Origin: Mytilinidion resinicola
Taxonomy: Eukaryota > Ascomycota > Dothideomycetes > Mytilinidiales > Mytilinidiaceae
DNA length: 64,000 nucleotides
Direction of reading: 5' to 3'
Assembly: GCF_010093595.1 (NCBI RefSeq)
Contig: NW_022985454.1
Coordinates: forward strand, 186,001 to 250,000
The position numbers and the translations under genes were made by a program. The notes beneath the pieces were generated by a model. It made no database searches. It saw only the letters and a list, made by a program, of their open reading frames with translations, and had not been told where the DNA came from. Below, one piece after another: positions 44,075-55,309 of the stretch; the stretch's first letter is position 1, and each line of letters begins with the position of its first letter.

Positions 44075-45285
44075 GGTTGAGGAGGATGTTCGGGTGGGGA
44101 GGCTAGGGAGGATCGTGGAGTGCTTCTGGCAGAAGCTGTGGGGGGTTGAAGGGTGGAGAGGTGGAGAGCGGGTGGTGATAACGAGAGCTTGGGGCACGGT
44201 GAGGCTGGAGGCTTGGCGAGATCCGCGCGGAGCATGACGTTTTTTCGGCAGGTGGCGAGTCGATCTAGGTTCTCTCTGTCATGTGAACAACATCACGGCG
44301 TGACAACCATTGAAGTCCCTCGAGTCCTTTATAGCTTTTATCATATTCATAATCACGTCGCATTTCGCGATACTAACTTTCGTCTCTAGCTTATCCAAAG
44401 TAGCCCAGAAACAGCATCTGATGGAGTCGAAACTCTTAAGATGTGCTCCACACCAACCTCAACACTATTACCCTTCTTCAAATGCCGTCTGAACCTCTTC
44501 TCAACTCTCAACACTCGCGATCTCCACTCCATTCCCTTTCCGCCGGCAGTTCAGATCGCGCAGCTCCCTCTAGGCATTCTCAAAGCCAAAAGTGATGGGG
44601 AATCGGCCCAGTGTTTATGTATTCAGCCTATGCGGTATGGCAATATTAGGTCTAGTCCCAGAGTGTTCGCGCTGGGAGGAAAGCGGAGTGGTTTTGCGTT
44701 CCCTGCTGCTGGCGACGTCAAGATGCCTAAACTATTGGGAAGGTTGGGGTCAGAACGTCCTTCCTTCGGGAAGAGAGGTAGAAGTTGGGTCCTTCTTGCC
44801 AGCTCCGCTCGTCATCGTCAGTGTCTGGACAAGAGTCTCTGCATTTTCGCTGTGTTCTCGATGTCTTATCAAGCTATATCGATATCCTTACAAGCTATCT
44901 CCTTGGGTCGATATACAAATTGGATTCTCTTTCATTGATCATATCACAGGATTAGGTCAGAAGTTTGCGTATACGGATATACTACTGCACGGGCGTCACT
45001 CTTGCTCGCTCGACGTCACTGTAAGAAGTGACCTGGCTAGCAGATATTCAGCCAGGCAAAAGGTAGCCTGATTTTTGATGCGTCAATCTTTACGTTGTAG
45101 TTGGAGTATCAAAAGCCTATCGGGGCACCCTAGGCAGTGCCAGGGAAGGGCCCAAACTAATAATGTCCTAGACCTGTAACATTGGCGACTAACGGACTTG
45201 GTTCATCCGTAATAGAATACAATGGATGAGAAATCTAGAGCCCATCACTGTCTGCCTCTACTTTCATCTCAAGCCCACTCAACTC
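44075..45285. other. intergenic, no gene; contains one degenerate repeat copy
   Basis: 1.2 kb with short frames only. Includes the block TTGCTCGCTCGACGTCACTG (45002) followed by AAGAAGTGACCTGGCTAGC and AAAAGGTAGCCTGATTT (45058), related to a block at 46520-46653 on the other side of the dehydrogenase. Confidence 0.45.
45002..45074. repeat. degenerate repeat block, copy 1
   Basis: Two short blocks, TTGCTCGCTCGA...AAGAAGTGACCTGGCTAGC and AAAAGGTAGCCTGATTT, each with a diverged partner at 46520-46653. In that second location the two blocks are in the opposite order, as expected for pieces of a longer or tandem repeat. Confidence 0.5.
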
Positions 45286-46259
45286 TCAAACAACCATTCT
45301 GAACTTGAACTTGTCTTCCTTCACGATGTCTTCTTTCTGTGCCTCCAGCTGTTCCACATCCCACGTCGAAGCCAACCATCTACCACTCAGCCAATCCCTC
45401 TTTTCTTTCGTCAACCACACAAGAAACCATGCAGACAGAGACGTATCATGCTGAAGGACTACAAAAGTTAGTTGAGATATGAACCTTTCTGAAAGGTGCG
45501 TATCTTACATTTCTAGAGATCCGTAGGTACTGCATCTGACGTGCTCATCTTCGTCCGCACACCTACTGGATGAAGTGCGTGCGCTACGAGCCCTTCTTTT
45601 CCGTACTCCTTATCTAGAAACTCGATAAATCGATTCAGGGCCAGCTTTGACATGCTGTAACTGATGGAATAGCTCGCAAAATGAGAGGACATGCTGCTTA
45701 TCCCAACTACCGTCTTCGCACCTCCGTCAGAACCGAGCAGTAGGGGAAGAAGTGTCCGAGTCACCAGATAAACTCCATAAATATTGACATCGAACGTCTT
45801 CTTGAAATCTTCAGGGTTACCTTCGGTGATTGGTTTCCACCCCGCGACATCCAAGAAGCCCGCATTGTTGACCAGAACGTCAAGCCGGCCGTGTTCTTCC
45901 TTAATAACCTTCTCCAAATTCTTGACGTCTTCCTCGACAGTGACGTCGCATTTTACAGTACTGATTTGCGTCTCACCATCCATTTCCCGGACGATCTCTG
46001 ATATGTCATGGGCTACAGCTTGGAGCTCGTCCTCTGAACGTGCTGCGAGCACAATCCCGCTGGCTCCTGCCTGTGCGTATGCCTTTGCGTACCCCTCCCC
46101 CAGGCCACGGCCGCTTCCTGTGATTGCAACCACAAACGGCCTCGGCAAAGTGACTTTGTGAGGATCCAGAGCTGGCGCCGGTGTCTTGTGAGCTGTTTTC
46201 GTAACGAGCATGCCCGTGTGTGCCATAGGCGCCGCGCGAACGTCCTCAACTTTCGTCAT
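45286..46259 (-). pseudogene. short-chain dehydrogenase/reductase with in-frame TAG before its last exon
   Basis: Exon 1 (46259-45509) encodes a classical SDR: TGSGRGLGEGYAKAYAQAGA (NAD(P)-binding TGxxxGxG), CDVTVEEDV, VNNAGF, and the SISYSMSK active-site Tyr-x3-Lys. It meets TAG at 45513-45515 (codon 249), one codon before a good donor (GTAAGA). A 50-bp intron (45508-45459, CTAAC branch, TGTAG) then joins in correct phase to exon 2 (45458-45286), which encodes DTSLSAWFLVWLTKEKRDWL, SGRWLASTWDVEQL and a full family C-terminus to TGA. Without the TAG the product would be 307 aa, normal for the family. So either the gene carries one nonsense change (GAG/AAG/CAG to TAG), is read through, or makes a 248-aa protein lacking the C-terminal helix. 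An alternative donor at GCA/GTACCT would skip the stop but also drops about ten expected residues. Substrate unknown. Confidence 0.78.
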
Positions 46260-46943
46260 TGGTATTGTTTACTGCTTAGATAGGCGACAGATAAGCGGTT
46301 CGATAGGTGAACTGAATAAATTAGAATAAGAGAGGCTTTCTAACTATTGATGGGGTGTCCATGACCCTCGATAAGTAGTAAGTAGTGCTTACAGGGGTAG
46401 GCAGTGACGTAGATCATGGCATGCCTTAAGCTATACGCTACAGCACTAGGTCGAAGTTTAGGCACCGGGATATACCACTGTTTGGGCTCTATTCCTGTTC
46501 ACTGGATAAACCCATCGGTAAAAGGTAGGCTGATTTATACGGCATTATCCTTCACATCGTGATCATACCTTTGTAGAATAGACTTAGCTCCGCAAGGGCT
46601 CCGTTTTGCTCGCTCGATACCAATGCAAGAAGTAGCCTAGCTAGCCCACTGCTATCGACGACCAAAGATCAAGTTTCTGACTAGTTTCCCACCTTCCGCG
46701 ATTTGATTGGCCTACATATTATATGCACGTGATTGTACGCGGAGAATTAAGCATTAGTGAACCCCCTGAACCCTTCCCGAGAACACCTCCACCATCCTCA
46801 CCACCGAGCTGCGGCGCATATTCATGCCAGTGACGCTACCACTAGAATTCCACTCGCTTTGATGATGACGTGACGCAAAATCAGTCACAATATCTACACT
46901 CTTTCTGGACCTTTCCTAGACCTTGATCCTACACGCCAGCAAC
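46260..46943. other. divergent upstream region with a degenerate repeat copy
   Basis: 684 bp between the dehydrogenase start and the DPBB protein start. Contains the second repeat block (46520-46653) and a CACGTGAT box near 46727. No open frame of note. Confidence 0.45.
46520..46653. repeat. degenerate repeat block, copy 2
   Basis: AAAAGGTAGGCTGATTT at 46520 and TTGCTCGCTCGATACCAATG at 46606 followed by AAGAAGTAGCCTAGCTAGC; both blocks match copy 1 at 45002-45074 with scattered changes. Confidence 0.5.
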
Positions 46944-47722
46944 ATGTCGACCGAAGAACTCAAGTCACCGCCGCAGGTTCCGCGCAAGGAACTGCCTCCA
47001 ACATACCAGCGCAACGGCCCTGCGCCCGAGTGGGAAGCGCCCCTCGAAACTGGTCGAAAGCCCACGAATATCAAGCTCGGCGCATTCGCAGGCGCAAGCA
47101 CGACTTTGACAAACCGATTTAACCGCCTTATCCCTCCACACAAGAAGTACTTTGGGCGCAGTCGGCGCGTCTTCCTTATCTGCCTAGGAATACTATTTCT
47201 AGCACTCCTGGCTCTCATAATTGGGCTTGCGGTTGGTCTTGGGCATAAGAAACAGTATGGGCGTCCTTTGCATATTCGTGTTTACATGCTGACTATTGCA
47301 GACACCGGAACTTACCTCTACCAAATGGTGCGAAAACATACACTGGAGATTTGACATACTATGGCCCCGGATTGGGGGCATGTGGCACTGATTCGAACGA
47401 TAATTCGGCCATTGTGTCGATTAGTCATTTCGTGTTTGATGCTGTGCAGAAGGGCTCAAATCCGAATGCGAATCCGCTCTGCTTTAGGAAGATCAGGGCA
47501 CAGCGTCAATACAAAGGGGGGTTACACAGTGTAGATTTGACTGTTGTGGATAGATGTGAGTCAATTGCTAGCGAAATGAATGGCGCTCGAGCTTCCCGGT
47601 GACTAACGACATTCTCAGGTACTGGCTGCGAGCCAAATGATTTAGATGTTAGCCCGGGAATGTTTGCGAAGCTCGCGGATCCGGATCAAGGAAGAGTTAC
47701 GGTTACCTGGGCTTGGCTTTAA
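46944..47722 (+). CDS. membrane-anchored RlpA-like double-psi beta-barrel protein
   Basis: Three exons (46944-47254, 47302-47555, 47619-47722), 222 aa. Introns are 47 bp (CTGAC branch) and 63 bp (CTAAC branch); phases close. The N-terminal 75 residues are Pro-rich and basic, followed by one membrane helix (about 76-99, VFLICLGILFLALLALIIGL) and an outside domain: YTGDLTYYGPGLGACGTDSN, VSISHFVFDA, and DLTVVDRCTGCEPNDLDVSP then GMFAKLADPDQGRVTVTWAW. This is the expansin/barwin/RlpA-type double-psi beta-barrel, with the conserved GACG and VVDRCTGC motifs and an Asp in each half. Most fungal relatives are secreted; here the type II anchor would hold it at the cell surface or in a secretory organelle. 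Function in the wall is a guess. Confidence 0.85.
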
Positions 47723-48113
47723 CGACATAGCGAAGCGTATAAGATCTGTATATCGTCTATGAATACTTTATTCATTATCCCTCTATGGCTAAGCACCGCG
47801 GTCACACCGCTTTCTAAGAGTGAAAGAACCCTGTGACATTTCGATTTCTGAAACAAGGGGCATGTGATGGCTCTTATCCCGCTAGAACCATGACCAGCGC
47901 ATATTGTTCTCAGATCTACTCTTCTCAGAACTTCCACCTTTCAAGATCCGAAATATCTCTCCAGACTTCAGTACTTTCCTACAAGCCTGCAAATCAACTA
48001 GCAGCTTTGAAGTATCTGTCCTTTTCGTCTACTCTCAAAGCTTGTCTACTCTCAAAAGCTCGTTAGGCGAAAGCCCCAATTATACCACCCCAAATCCACA
48101 GAACTACCTCGAC
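47723..48113. other. intergenic, no gene seen
   Basis: 391 bp between two genes on the same strand. The frame of the next gene is open upstream from about 47904 but without an ATG before 48114; the translation there is Ser/Leu-rich and not protein-like. Confidence 0.4.
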
Positions 48114-49112
48114 ATGGCAATCGATCTCCCTCCCCATAGAGCATACGCCCAGGGCGAGGATTACGAGCTCCAAAAGCCTCGTACCACCATCGAGCTCGAC
48201 AGTCTCAAGTCCCGCAAGAGGTCTCGCGGTGGTGGCCTTGCGTCGCTCTTCCGCTGCTGCATGGGGCTCAGCGATGGAGCTTTCAAGGCCTACAACATGT
48301 GCCTCCTTACCTTTTATGCAGTCATCATGATCGGAGCCGTGGTCATGCTACTCCTTGCATGGCATTGGGCCTCCGAAGCATACAATCATATCAAAGGAGA
48401 CGTTATGGGCGTGATCAATGACGTCAAGGAGAACGTGGGCAAGGTCAAGGAAGGTATACAGTCTGTAGAGAGTCTGCTCGGGAAAGCAGGAGATGTCGCA
48501 GAATCTGCAGTTTCGGGAGCTGCTGCTGCGATCACTTCCAAAGCAGGCGAAATCAAATCCTTAGGCGGCTCTCTCAAAAGCCACGTCCACATTCCTAAGA
48601 ACGACCATCCCCGAACCACTCTATTCACTGCCTGTACAATGGTAAATGCCTCCCACCCGCATCCAACAGGTGTGCGTCCAATAGGAGTACCCTCCTACCT
48701 CACGAACGCCTACAACGAAGCCTACAACTCTATCCGGACAGCGGGCAAGACCCTCTGCGATCAAAGCCAAGCCCTCACTTCTGCGGGCTTCAACCTCGAC
48801 TTTCAGAATCTCTACAGTATGACTACCGGCTTCTGCGATTTCGTAGTCAGCGGACAATTCCCTCTACCTCCAATCAGTGAAATGGAAAGCAAAGCCTGTC
48901 GGTTGTACTTAGATCTGCAGGGAATTGGCGTCGCATATTGCAGCAGGTCCACAGAGGTTGTCGTTGAGAACGAGGACGAGTCTGATGCGATGTTCCAGGG
49001 CTTGGTCGGGATCAGAAGCCCTTTCTGTGACGCGACGAGTGGCTATGGGGTAAATGTGCCCAGCGCTATGGCGTGGGGAGGTGGCGACTGCGAGGGTGGC
49101 AGGTTTATGTGA
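48114..49112 (+). CDS. single-pass membrane protein, function unknown
   Basis: Single exon, 332 aa. A basic, charged cytosolic N-terminus (KSRKRSRGGG about 32-41), a cysteine pair (FRCCMG), one strong membrane helix (about 62-84, MCLLTFYAVIMIGAVVMLLL), a helical Ala/Ser/Lys-rich stretch with heptads (about 85-165), then a C-terminal domain with six spaced cysteines. The architecture resembles fungal cell-surface or secretory-pathway proteins with a cysteine-bonded outer domain, but I recognise no family. The start at 48114 has a C-rich leader and the gene lies head-to-tail downstream of the DPBB gene. Confidence 0.7.
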   Translation: MAIDLPPHRAYAQGEDYELQKPRTTIELDSLKSRKRSRGGGLASLFRCCMGLSDGAFKAYNMCLLTFYAVIMIGAVVMLLLAWHWASEAYNHIKGDVMGVINDVKENVGKVKEGIQSVESLLGKAGDVAESAVSGAAAAITSKAGEIKSLGGSLKSHVHIPKNDHPRTTLFTACTMVNASHPHPTGVRPIGVPSYLTNAYNEAYNSIRTAGKTLCDQSQALTSAGFNLDFQNLYSMTTGFCDFVVSGQFPLPPISEMESKACRLYLDLQGIGVAYCSRSTEVVVENEDESDAMFQGLVGIRSPFCDATSGYGVNVPSAMAWGGGDCEGGRFM

Positions 49113-49900
49113 TGGAGCGGCACTGGAGATATTTAGGGATATGGCAGGCAGCTAGGGCCGAATGCAGCAATGTGCAGTAGAGCGGATACATGGTTGTTAT
49201 TCGTGATTGTGTTTCAATGCATGGATTTGCTTTGTATGAGCGGGTGGATTTGAATAGTTGCATGTTAGCAGCACTTTTCCTAATTAATGAAATCTTCCAC
49301 TCCCCTCAATACACGGTGACGTATTCTCCCCACAGTAGGATCCCTAGGTAAATACTCTAGATTTGTCTGTTCGGAGCATTTTGAGTAATGATATCGAACT
49401 TGTGCATGTGACTTGATATTCCTCCCCTCCAAGCTCATTTCGTGATTGTGCCTAAAATTCATCCAGGTCACTAGCTATCTGCACTGTGGCACGCCCTTCT
49501 AAAGTTCTTGTGTGGTCCAGCATTATTTCTGTCTACTAGGTTTAGACATCGACATGGCCGGTGGCTGGTGAGACCCCTGCCATTTTTTTGAGGCGGCCTT
49601 GGCACTAAACGCGCCTGAGACTCACTTGGAAGTTCACCGTCCTAGTTAATTGTTACTATTCTGCCTTTCTATTGTTCTCCGCGCCAGAAGATTCGAGAAG
49701 TTCTCTCCTCCGCAGCTTCTCACTCCATGTCTGCTGCGCCCATTGGCCTTTTTTGACATTTTCCCAACAGCATCTGCACTCTCCAAGCTGCGCGCGTCGC
49801 AGACGATATCCTTCACGTCCATCGTCTCGTTATGTCCGCGACTATACACTGAATCTCCTCCTCTTCCTCCATCCCGAGCTTCTACTGCGCCATTTCAGCC
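49113..49900. other. intergenic, no gene seen
   Basis: 788 bp between two plus-strand genes. The right part is pyrimidine-rich (CTCTCCTCCGC, CCTCCTCTTCCTCC), a usual fungal promoter/leader feature for nup170. Short frames only. Confidence 0.4.
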
Positions 49901-52900
49901 ATGAATTTCCCAGCAACTCCTCAGCGCCCAACGCCAGGCTCCTTCATCAATACTCCAGCAGCGCAGCGACATCCAGGATTCCGAGCAACCTCTGCAAACG
50001 CCCCCCAGCCGCCCCAGACTCAAGCTTCTGCGCAGTCTACAGTAGCCGCAACCGAGCAGCCTCCAGCGAGCACAAAATCTCCGCTAGAACGCGCTCGGAA
50101 GGCCATCAATGAGACGCTCATCGGGGAAGCGAGCTACGCAGAGTTGGACGCGTACGTTGGCCGTAAGCTAGATACCCAACCCTAGGGCCCACTATGTGAG
50201 AGCTAACCAGTCTTCCAGAGGGCATCTCGTCCGACTACGACATCCCCGAAGACACAGCATGGGCTCCCTTCATCCCAGTCAGAACGTACAGAATCCCTGA
50301 GGAGATACTTGAGCAGTACAACTTCCACCAGATGAATACGAAGAGTGGCCTCTTCGCCGAGATAAACCACGCCTGGACATTCGTAGACAACCAGCTGTAT
50401 CTCTGGGATTACACCAATCCGAACCCTGAAATCATCGGCTATGAAGAGCAGCCGCACTCCATAGTGGCGGTGAAGCTGGTGAAGCCCCGCGCAAAGGTGT
50501 TTGTGGACACGATAACACATCTACTGGTGGTTGCGACAACGTCAGATATTCACTTGATTGGCGTTTCCACCCAGCGGGGACAGGAAGGCGTGGAGAACGT
50601 TTCCCTGTATCAAACAGGGATGCACACGTCCGTCCGGAGTCTGAAAGTGGGCTGTATCGAGGGCTCTCCGAAGACTGGAAGAATCTTCTTCGCTGACGGA
50701 CGGGATTCCGATGATGTCTACGAACTGACTTACCAGCAAGAGGAGAAATGGTTCGCAAATCGATGCGCCAAAGTCAACCACGTTCGCAAATCCATCGCCT
50801 TGCCAGGACTTCCATTCGGGTCCAAAAAGACGGCAGAATTTATCGTCCAAATGGTGATCGACGATACACGGGGTCTGCTATACACGCTTTCCTCCGGTTC
50901 TACGATCAAGGTATACCACCTCAAAACAGACACCACGCTCGACCTCGCCATCACTCGATCTCTCGCCAGCATCATGCAGAATTGTAGCCACATGGTGAGA
51001 TCAGAGTTGCTCGGACCAAGCGCCACCATTGTCTCCATCGATGCGATCTCTTCCATGGAGTCTGCGCGCCTTAGCCTGATGGCTACAACATCAACTGGCT
51101 GCAGAATATTTCTCAGTTCTACCTCTGGCACCTACTATTTTGGCGATTCCTCTAGTGCGCCTACCAGCATGCAAGTCCAGCATATCAAATTTCCTCCTCC
51201 TCAAGATCCGCAGCCAAATCAGACACCGCAGAGTCAGATGACACCTTATAAAGCTCAAGCCCAAGTTGCGATAGGTTCGAGAGTGCTCGAAGGTACGATC
51301 CAATCGAATAGATACGCACCAGGGTACTTTCTATGTTTCGCATCGGAAGGGGACGTCAGCGACTACTTGTTCATGTCCGGGCCTGATTCGGGCAGGATTG
51401 CACGACCGCAAGATCTCTCCCAGGCACCCAAATTCATTGAGATGGGGTATTCGCTATCCCTTGGAGCAAAAGTGCAGGATGTGGGCCTAGCGACACCGCC
51501 TTTTGCAGCCGCGTCTGCGCCAAGGGGCTTTGGTAATGAGTTGGCCACGCAATTCGATCAACCCGTTGCCGAGTTTGCTATTCTCACAAACTATGGAGTT
51601 CAAACTATTCGCCGGCGCAGACTCGTTGATATCTTTGCTTCTGCCGTCAAGCAGAAAGGTGCAAATGGCAGTGACGGCCTCGAGGCTGAGATCAAAAAGT
51701 TTGTACGGCTCTATGGAAGAGCAGAGACAATTGCAACTGCTCTTGCCGTTGTGTGTGGGCAAGGTCAAGACATTGCGTCGGACTCTCGGGTTGTGAATGT
51801 CACTGATCAGGATGTTCTTGAATATGCCCGCACGGCGTTTGTGGACTATGGTGGCAAGGCCCAAATGGTGGACAGTACTTTCGATGTCGGCTCTACTAAT
51901 GATGACAACGTTCGCCCGTCACCAAGACACGACGGCATTGCGCTTTATATTTCCCGTCTAGTACGCTCTATCTGGGCTTCCCGAGTCCTGAAGGAAGGAA
52001 GCACACCCATTGGAGGTCTCAAAATCGATCCTACCATCAGCCTAGAGAAGCTTCGAACTGTCCAGCGACACCTTACGCATTTGCAAGAGTTCTTGGACAA
52101 GAACAAAAGCTTCATTGACGGGCTCAACGGACCGGACGCACTGAACCGAGCACCAACCCAACAGGCTGAAAAGGAATTGCAGGGCGAGAATGCCGCACTG
52201 ACGAGTCTCGTGCAGCTGCTGAGGAGCGTCATTGAAGGCATTTCATTTGTTCAGGTCCTGTTTGATGAGCGAGTCGACGAGATTATACTCTCTCTCAACG
52301 ATACGTCCCGTCAACGCGCTCGAGAGCTGACGTTCGTGGGTCTCTTTACGGATCCCGACGGTAAAGAACTTGCGAAGGAACTCGTCAAAGCCATTGTCAA
52401 CAGAAACATCGCGAAAGGCTCGAACGTCGAAACTATCTCAGAAGCGTTGCGTAGGCGCTGCGGTAGTTTCTGCAGTGCGGAAGACGTGGTCATCTTCAAA
52501 GCGCAAGAACAAGTGACCAAGGCTTCAGAAGCCGGCGCAAATTCTGAACTGGGTCGCACATACCTGAATGATAGTTTGCGACTGTTTGAAAGCGTTGCAG
52601 GGAGCCTGTCGAGGGAATATCTGGAGGTCACCATTGTCCAATACACAAACATGGCTTTCTATGCCGGCAAGAGCGCCTACTTGGATCTTTTTTCCAACTT
52701 TGCTGACTCGAAATCCAGGTGCAATTCGTCTGGCTCTGAAAGTCGCCCAGGAGTCTGATCGCGGTAATAGGGCTTTGGCGTGGATCAGAGAAGGCCGCCT
52801 TTCACCAGTGAGTTAACTCAGATGACCTGGCAGCAAATATAGCTAATTGATCTTAGGATGCCCGGCAAGCCGTGTATGAGAGCCGAACACGATCCTACGA

Positions 52901-54212
52901 CCTCATTCACCAAGTCATACAAGCAGTTGACCAAGCATCAAACGACCAGCCTGCTGTCATTGATGGTGTGGTTTCCGCGGCTGCACGTCGACGAAATGAA
53001 GCCTACGATCAAATCAACAGCTCCGAGGATGAGGTCTTCCAAACAAACCTTTATGACTGGTATCTGCAACAGGGCTGGAGTGATCGCCTTCTCGAAATAA
53101 GTTCGCCCCATGTTGTGACCTATCTCAAGGAGAAATCGAGAGAAGCTCCAGAGTATGGCGATCTCCTATGGCGGTATTACGCACACTACAACAACTATTT
53201 CGACGCGGCGATAGTTCAGCTCCAGCTTGCAAAGAGCTTCTTCACGATAAAATTGTCGCAACGAATCGAGTATCTTAGCCGGGCGCGCGCGAATGCATCA
53301 ACACGAGTCGGCGGTATCAGCGAAATGCGATCAACGAAGCAGCAAACGCGGCAGGATCTCCTAAGAGAGGTCTCTGATCTTCTCGATATTGCAACGATCC
53401 AAGAGGATATCCTAGACAAGCTCAAGTCGGATCCTCGAACGGCCGGGAGGCGGGATGAAATTCTGTCGCAGCTCGATGGTAACATTCTGCCGGTGACTGA
53501 CGTAAGTCTAACTAACTCTCCTTCTCTTCGTTTCAGTGGAACGAGTTGCTCACAACTGCATCAGCTCTACAACGGGTTCGCCGACCAAGCCGGGTACTAC
53601 GACATGTGCATCCTGATCTACCAGGCCGCAGACTACCGCAACGCTGCCGACATTGAATCCACCTGGCAGAATCTCATCGAGCAAACCGCATCAACCGCCG
53701 AGACGGAGAGCCAGGGAAACCCGTGGCAACAGGTCGCAAACGTCATCCGAACCATAGGCCGCCGTGTCCGCAACTCCGAGACCATCTTCAACGTCCCAAT
53801 GCTGCTACAGCTGCTCTTGAAGTGGGACGCCAAACATGGCCATGTCATTCCCGAGGGAGCCAGACCAGACGATGACCGGTATTGGAGCAGCTGGGTCCTG
53901 GATATCTTCCTTGAGCTGCGCGTTCCCTGCGAGAGCCTTCTGGCGACGTTGGAGACGCTCTTCTACGAGAACAGAGCGCCCCTTGCTGGGCGAGACAGGA
54001 GACACGTCACCAAATGGATGATCTATACCATGGAGAAGTGGTGGCAGGAGAGCCAGAGCCTCAGCGCCATTCCGTTCGGAAGCGAGGACAACGCTATTGG
54101 CGTCGAGGAGCTGCTGAAAGAGCTGATCAGACAGTGGAACCTGGACGATGGAGGAGTATGGCAGGAGAGGGCGAGAGACTTGAGGGATAGGGTGGCTGCT
54201 GCTTTGAGGTGA
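49901..54212 (+). CDS. nup170: nucleoporin Nup170 / Nup155
   Basis: Five exons (49901-50162, 50219-52666, 52719-52807, 52857-53501, 53565-54212), 1363 aa. Nup170/Nup155 is a scaffold nucleoporin of the inner ring. Seen: Pro/Gln-rich N-terminus, ERARKAINETL, then GISSDYDIPEDTAWAPFIP (the family's entry), a beta-propeller-like half with FAEINHAWTFVDNQLYLWDY, and an alpha-solenoid half with FYAGAIRLALKVAQESDRGN and NLYDWYLQQGWSDRLLEI. Intron 2 (52667-52718) uses a GC donor (GCC G/GCAAGA, CTGAC branch). Intron 4 (53502-53564) is 63 bp, a multiple of three without a stop, so the unspliced frame runs through; it is placed from the family's PVTDLYNGFA junction. Introns 1 and 3 are 56 and 49 bp. Length fits the family. 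Confidence 0.93.
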
Positions 54213-55309
54213 TTTCGATATCACACAGTGCAGTCAAATCTCTCCTCGGGTTAATGTTTGTGCGGATTTGGGTCCTGGGGACGCGGATCCCGAGAAGGTC
54301 GAGCGATTTTGCTGAAGGTTTTCTTTTGCATCATCCTGTCATGTCAGTCTTCATGGTGTTGGAGGCGAATAGCATGAGTTGAAAAGCGAGGCGGAATTTG
54401 GTTTATTGGACTACTACTACCAAGGCTACTACACGGCATATTCTGTGTAGGTGGGATTAGGCATCCGATATGGCAACGATGGAGTATTTATTCGAGTGAG
54501 AGGACTTCAGTTCACTTTTGCTGCTTCTTCATGAGTGATGCTGTGAGATGTGTTGCTTGAGAACCTAAATACTACAGCTACTACTAATTGCCCACATATT
54601 CACATGTTGGATGTCCGCATATATGTACCCTGATATAGGTAACTCTAACTTCACAAAAACAAGGAGAATAACATGGACTCAGATGGGTAGTAAATGATCT
54701 TATATAATATCAGCCCGCTGTGTAGGTAGAGAGCTTTCTGATCGATACAAGAGTCGAGAGGGCAGACAATACGCAAATAGGACTGAAGAAGGCAACCTAT
54801 CTGGACGACGGAGCTCAATCAGGCCGTCCGGTCAGGAATTCAGGCAACGGGGCGACAGGGCCAACGTTCACATGGTTGGCGCAGCTGGGAAGGCCCCAAA
54901 AGGCTATTCCAACATCATATCCTGGTTCTAGCGACAACGTTATCGGCAACATCATGGTGATGTACTCTTTGAGTTTCTGATCGACCATCGCTCGTGGGGG
55001 TATCGCGAGTACCTCAGGGAGAGAAAGAGGAAGGTGTAGACTCTACACATGATCCGTACATCAGATAAATGAAAAAAGATCAGCCTTTGATGAAGCATTT
55101 GGAATAAAAGAGCCCTCATACAGAAGGTGTCGAAGATTGATTAGGCCAGTGATATGTAAGAAAGACAGTCGAGGTCGTAGAAGGAACGACAGAAAGATGA
55201 CGTGCTTCTTACTTATACCCGACAACACCGAAGCTTTCCGGAAACTCGAATATCTGCCAACACTAGCTTACCTCGTCTCTTCTGAAACCCTTTCACAAAA
55301 TCAAGAACC
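54213..55309. other. intergenic, no gene seen
   Basis: 1.1 kb after nup170. Small frames without family resemblance; the far right leads into the CoA-binding gene. Confidence 0.4.

Noticed and set aside
53502..53536. 35-bp intron in nup170 ending at TTTCAG
   Set aside because: Too short and shifts the frame away from the conserved LYNGFADQ segment.
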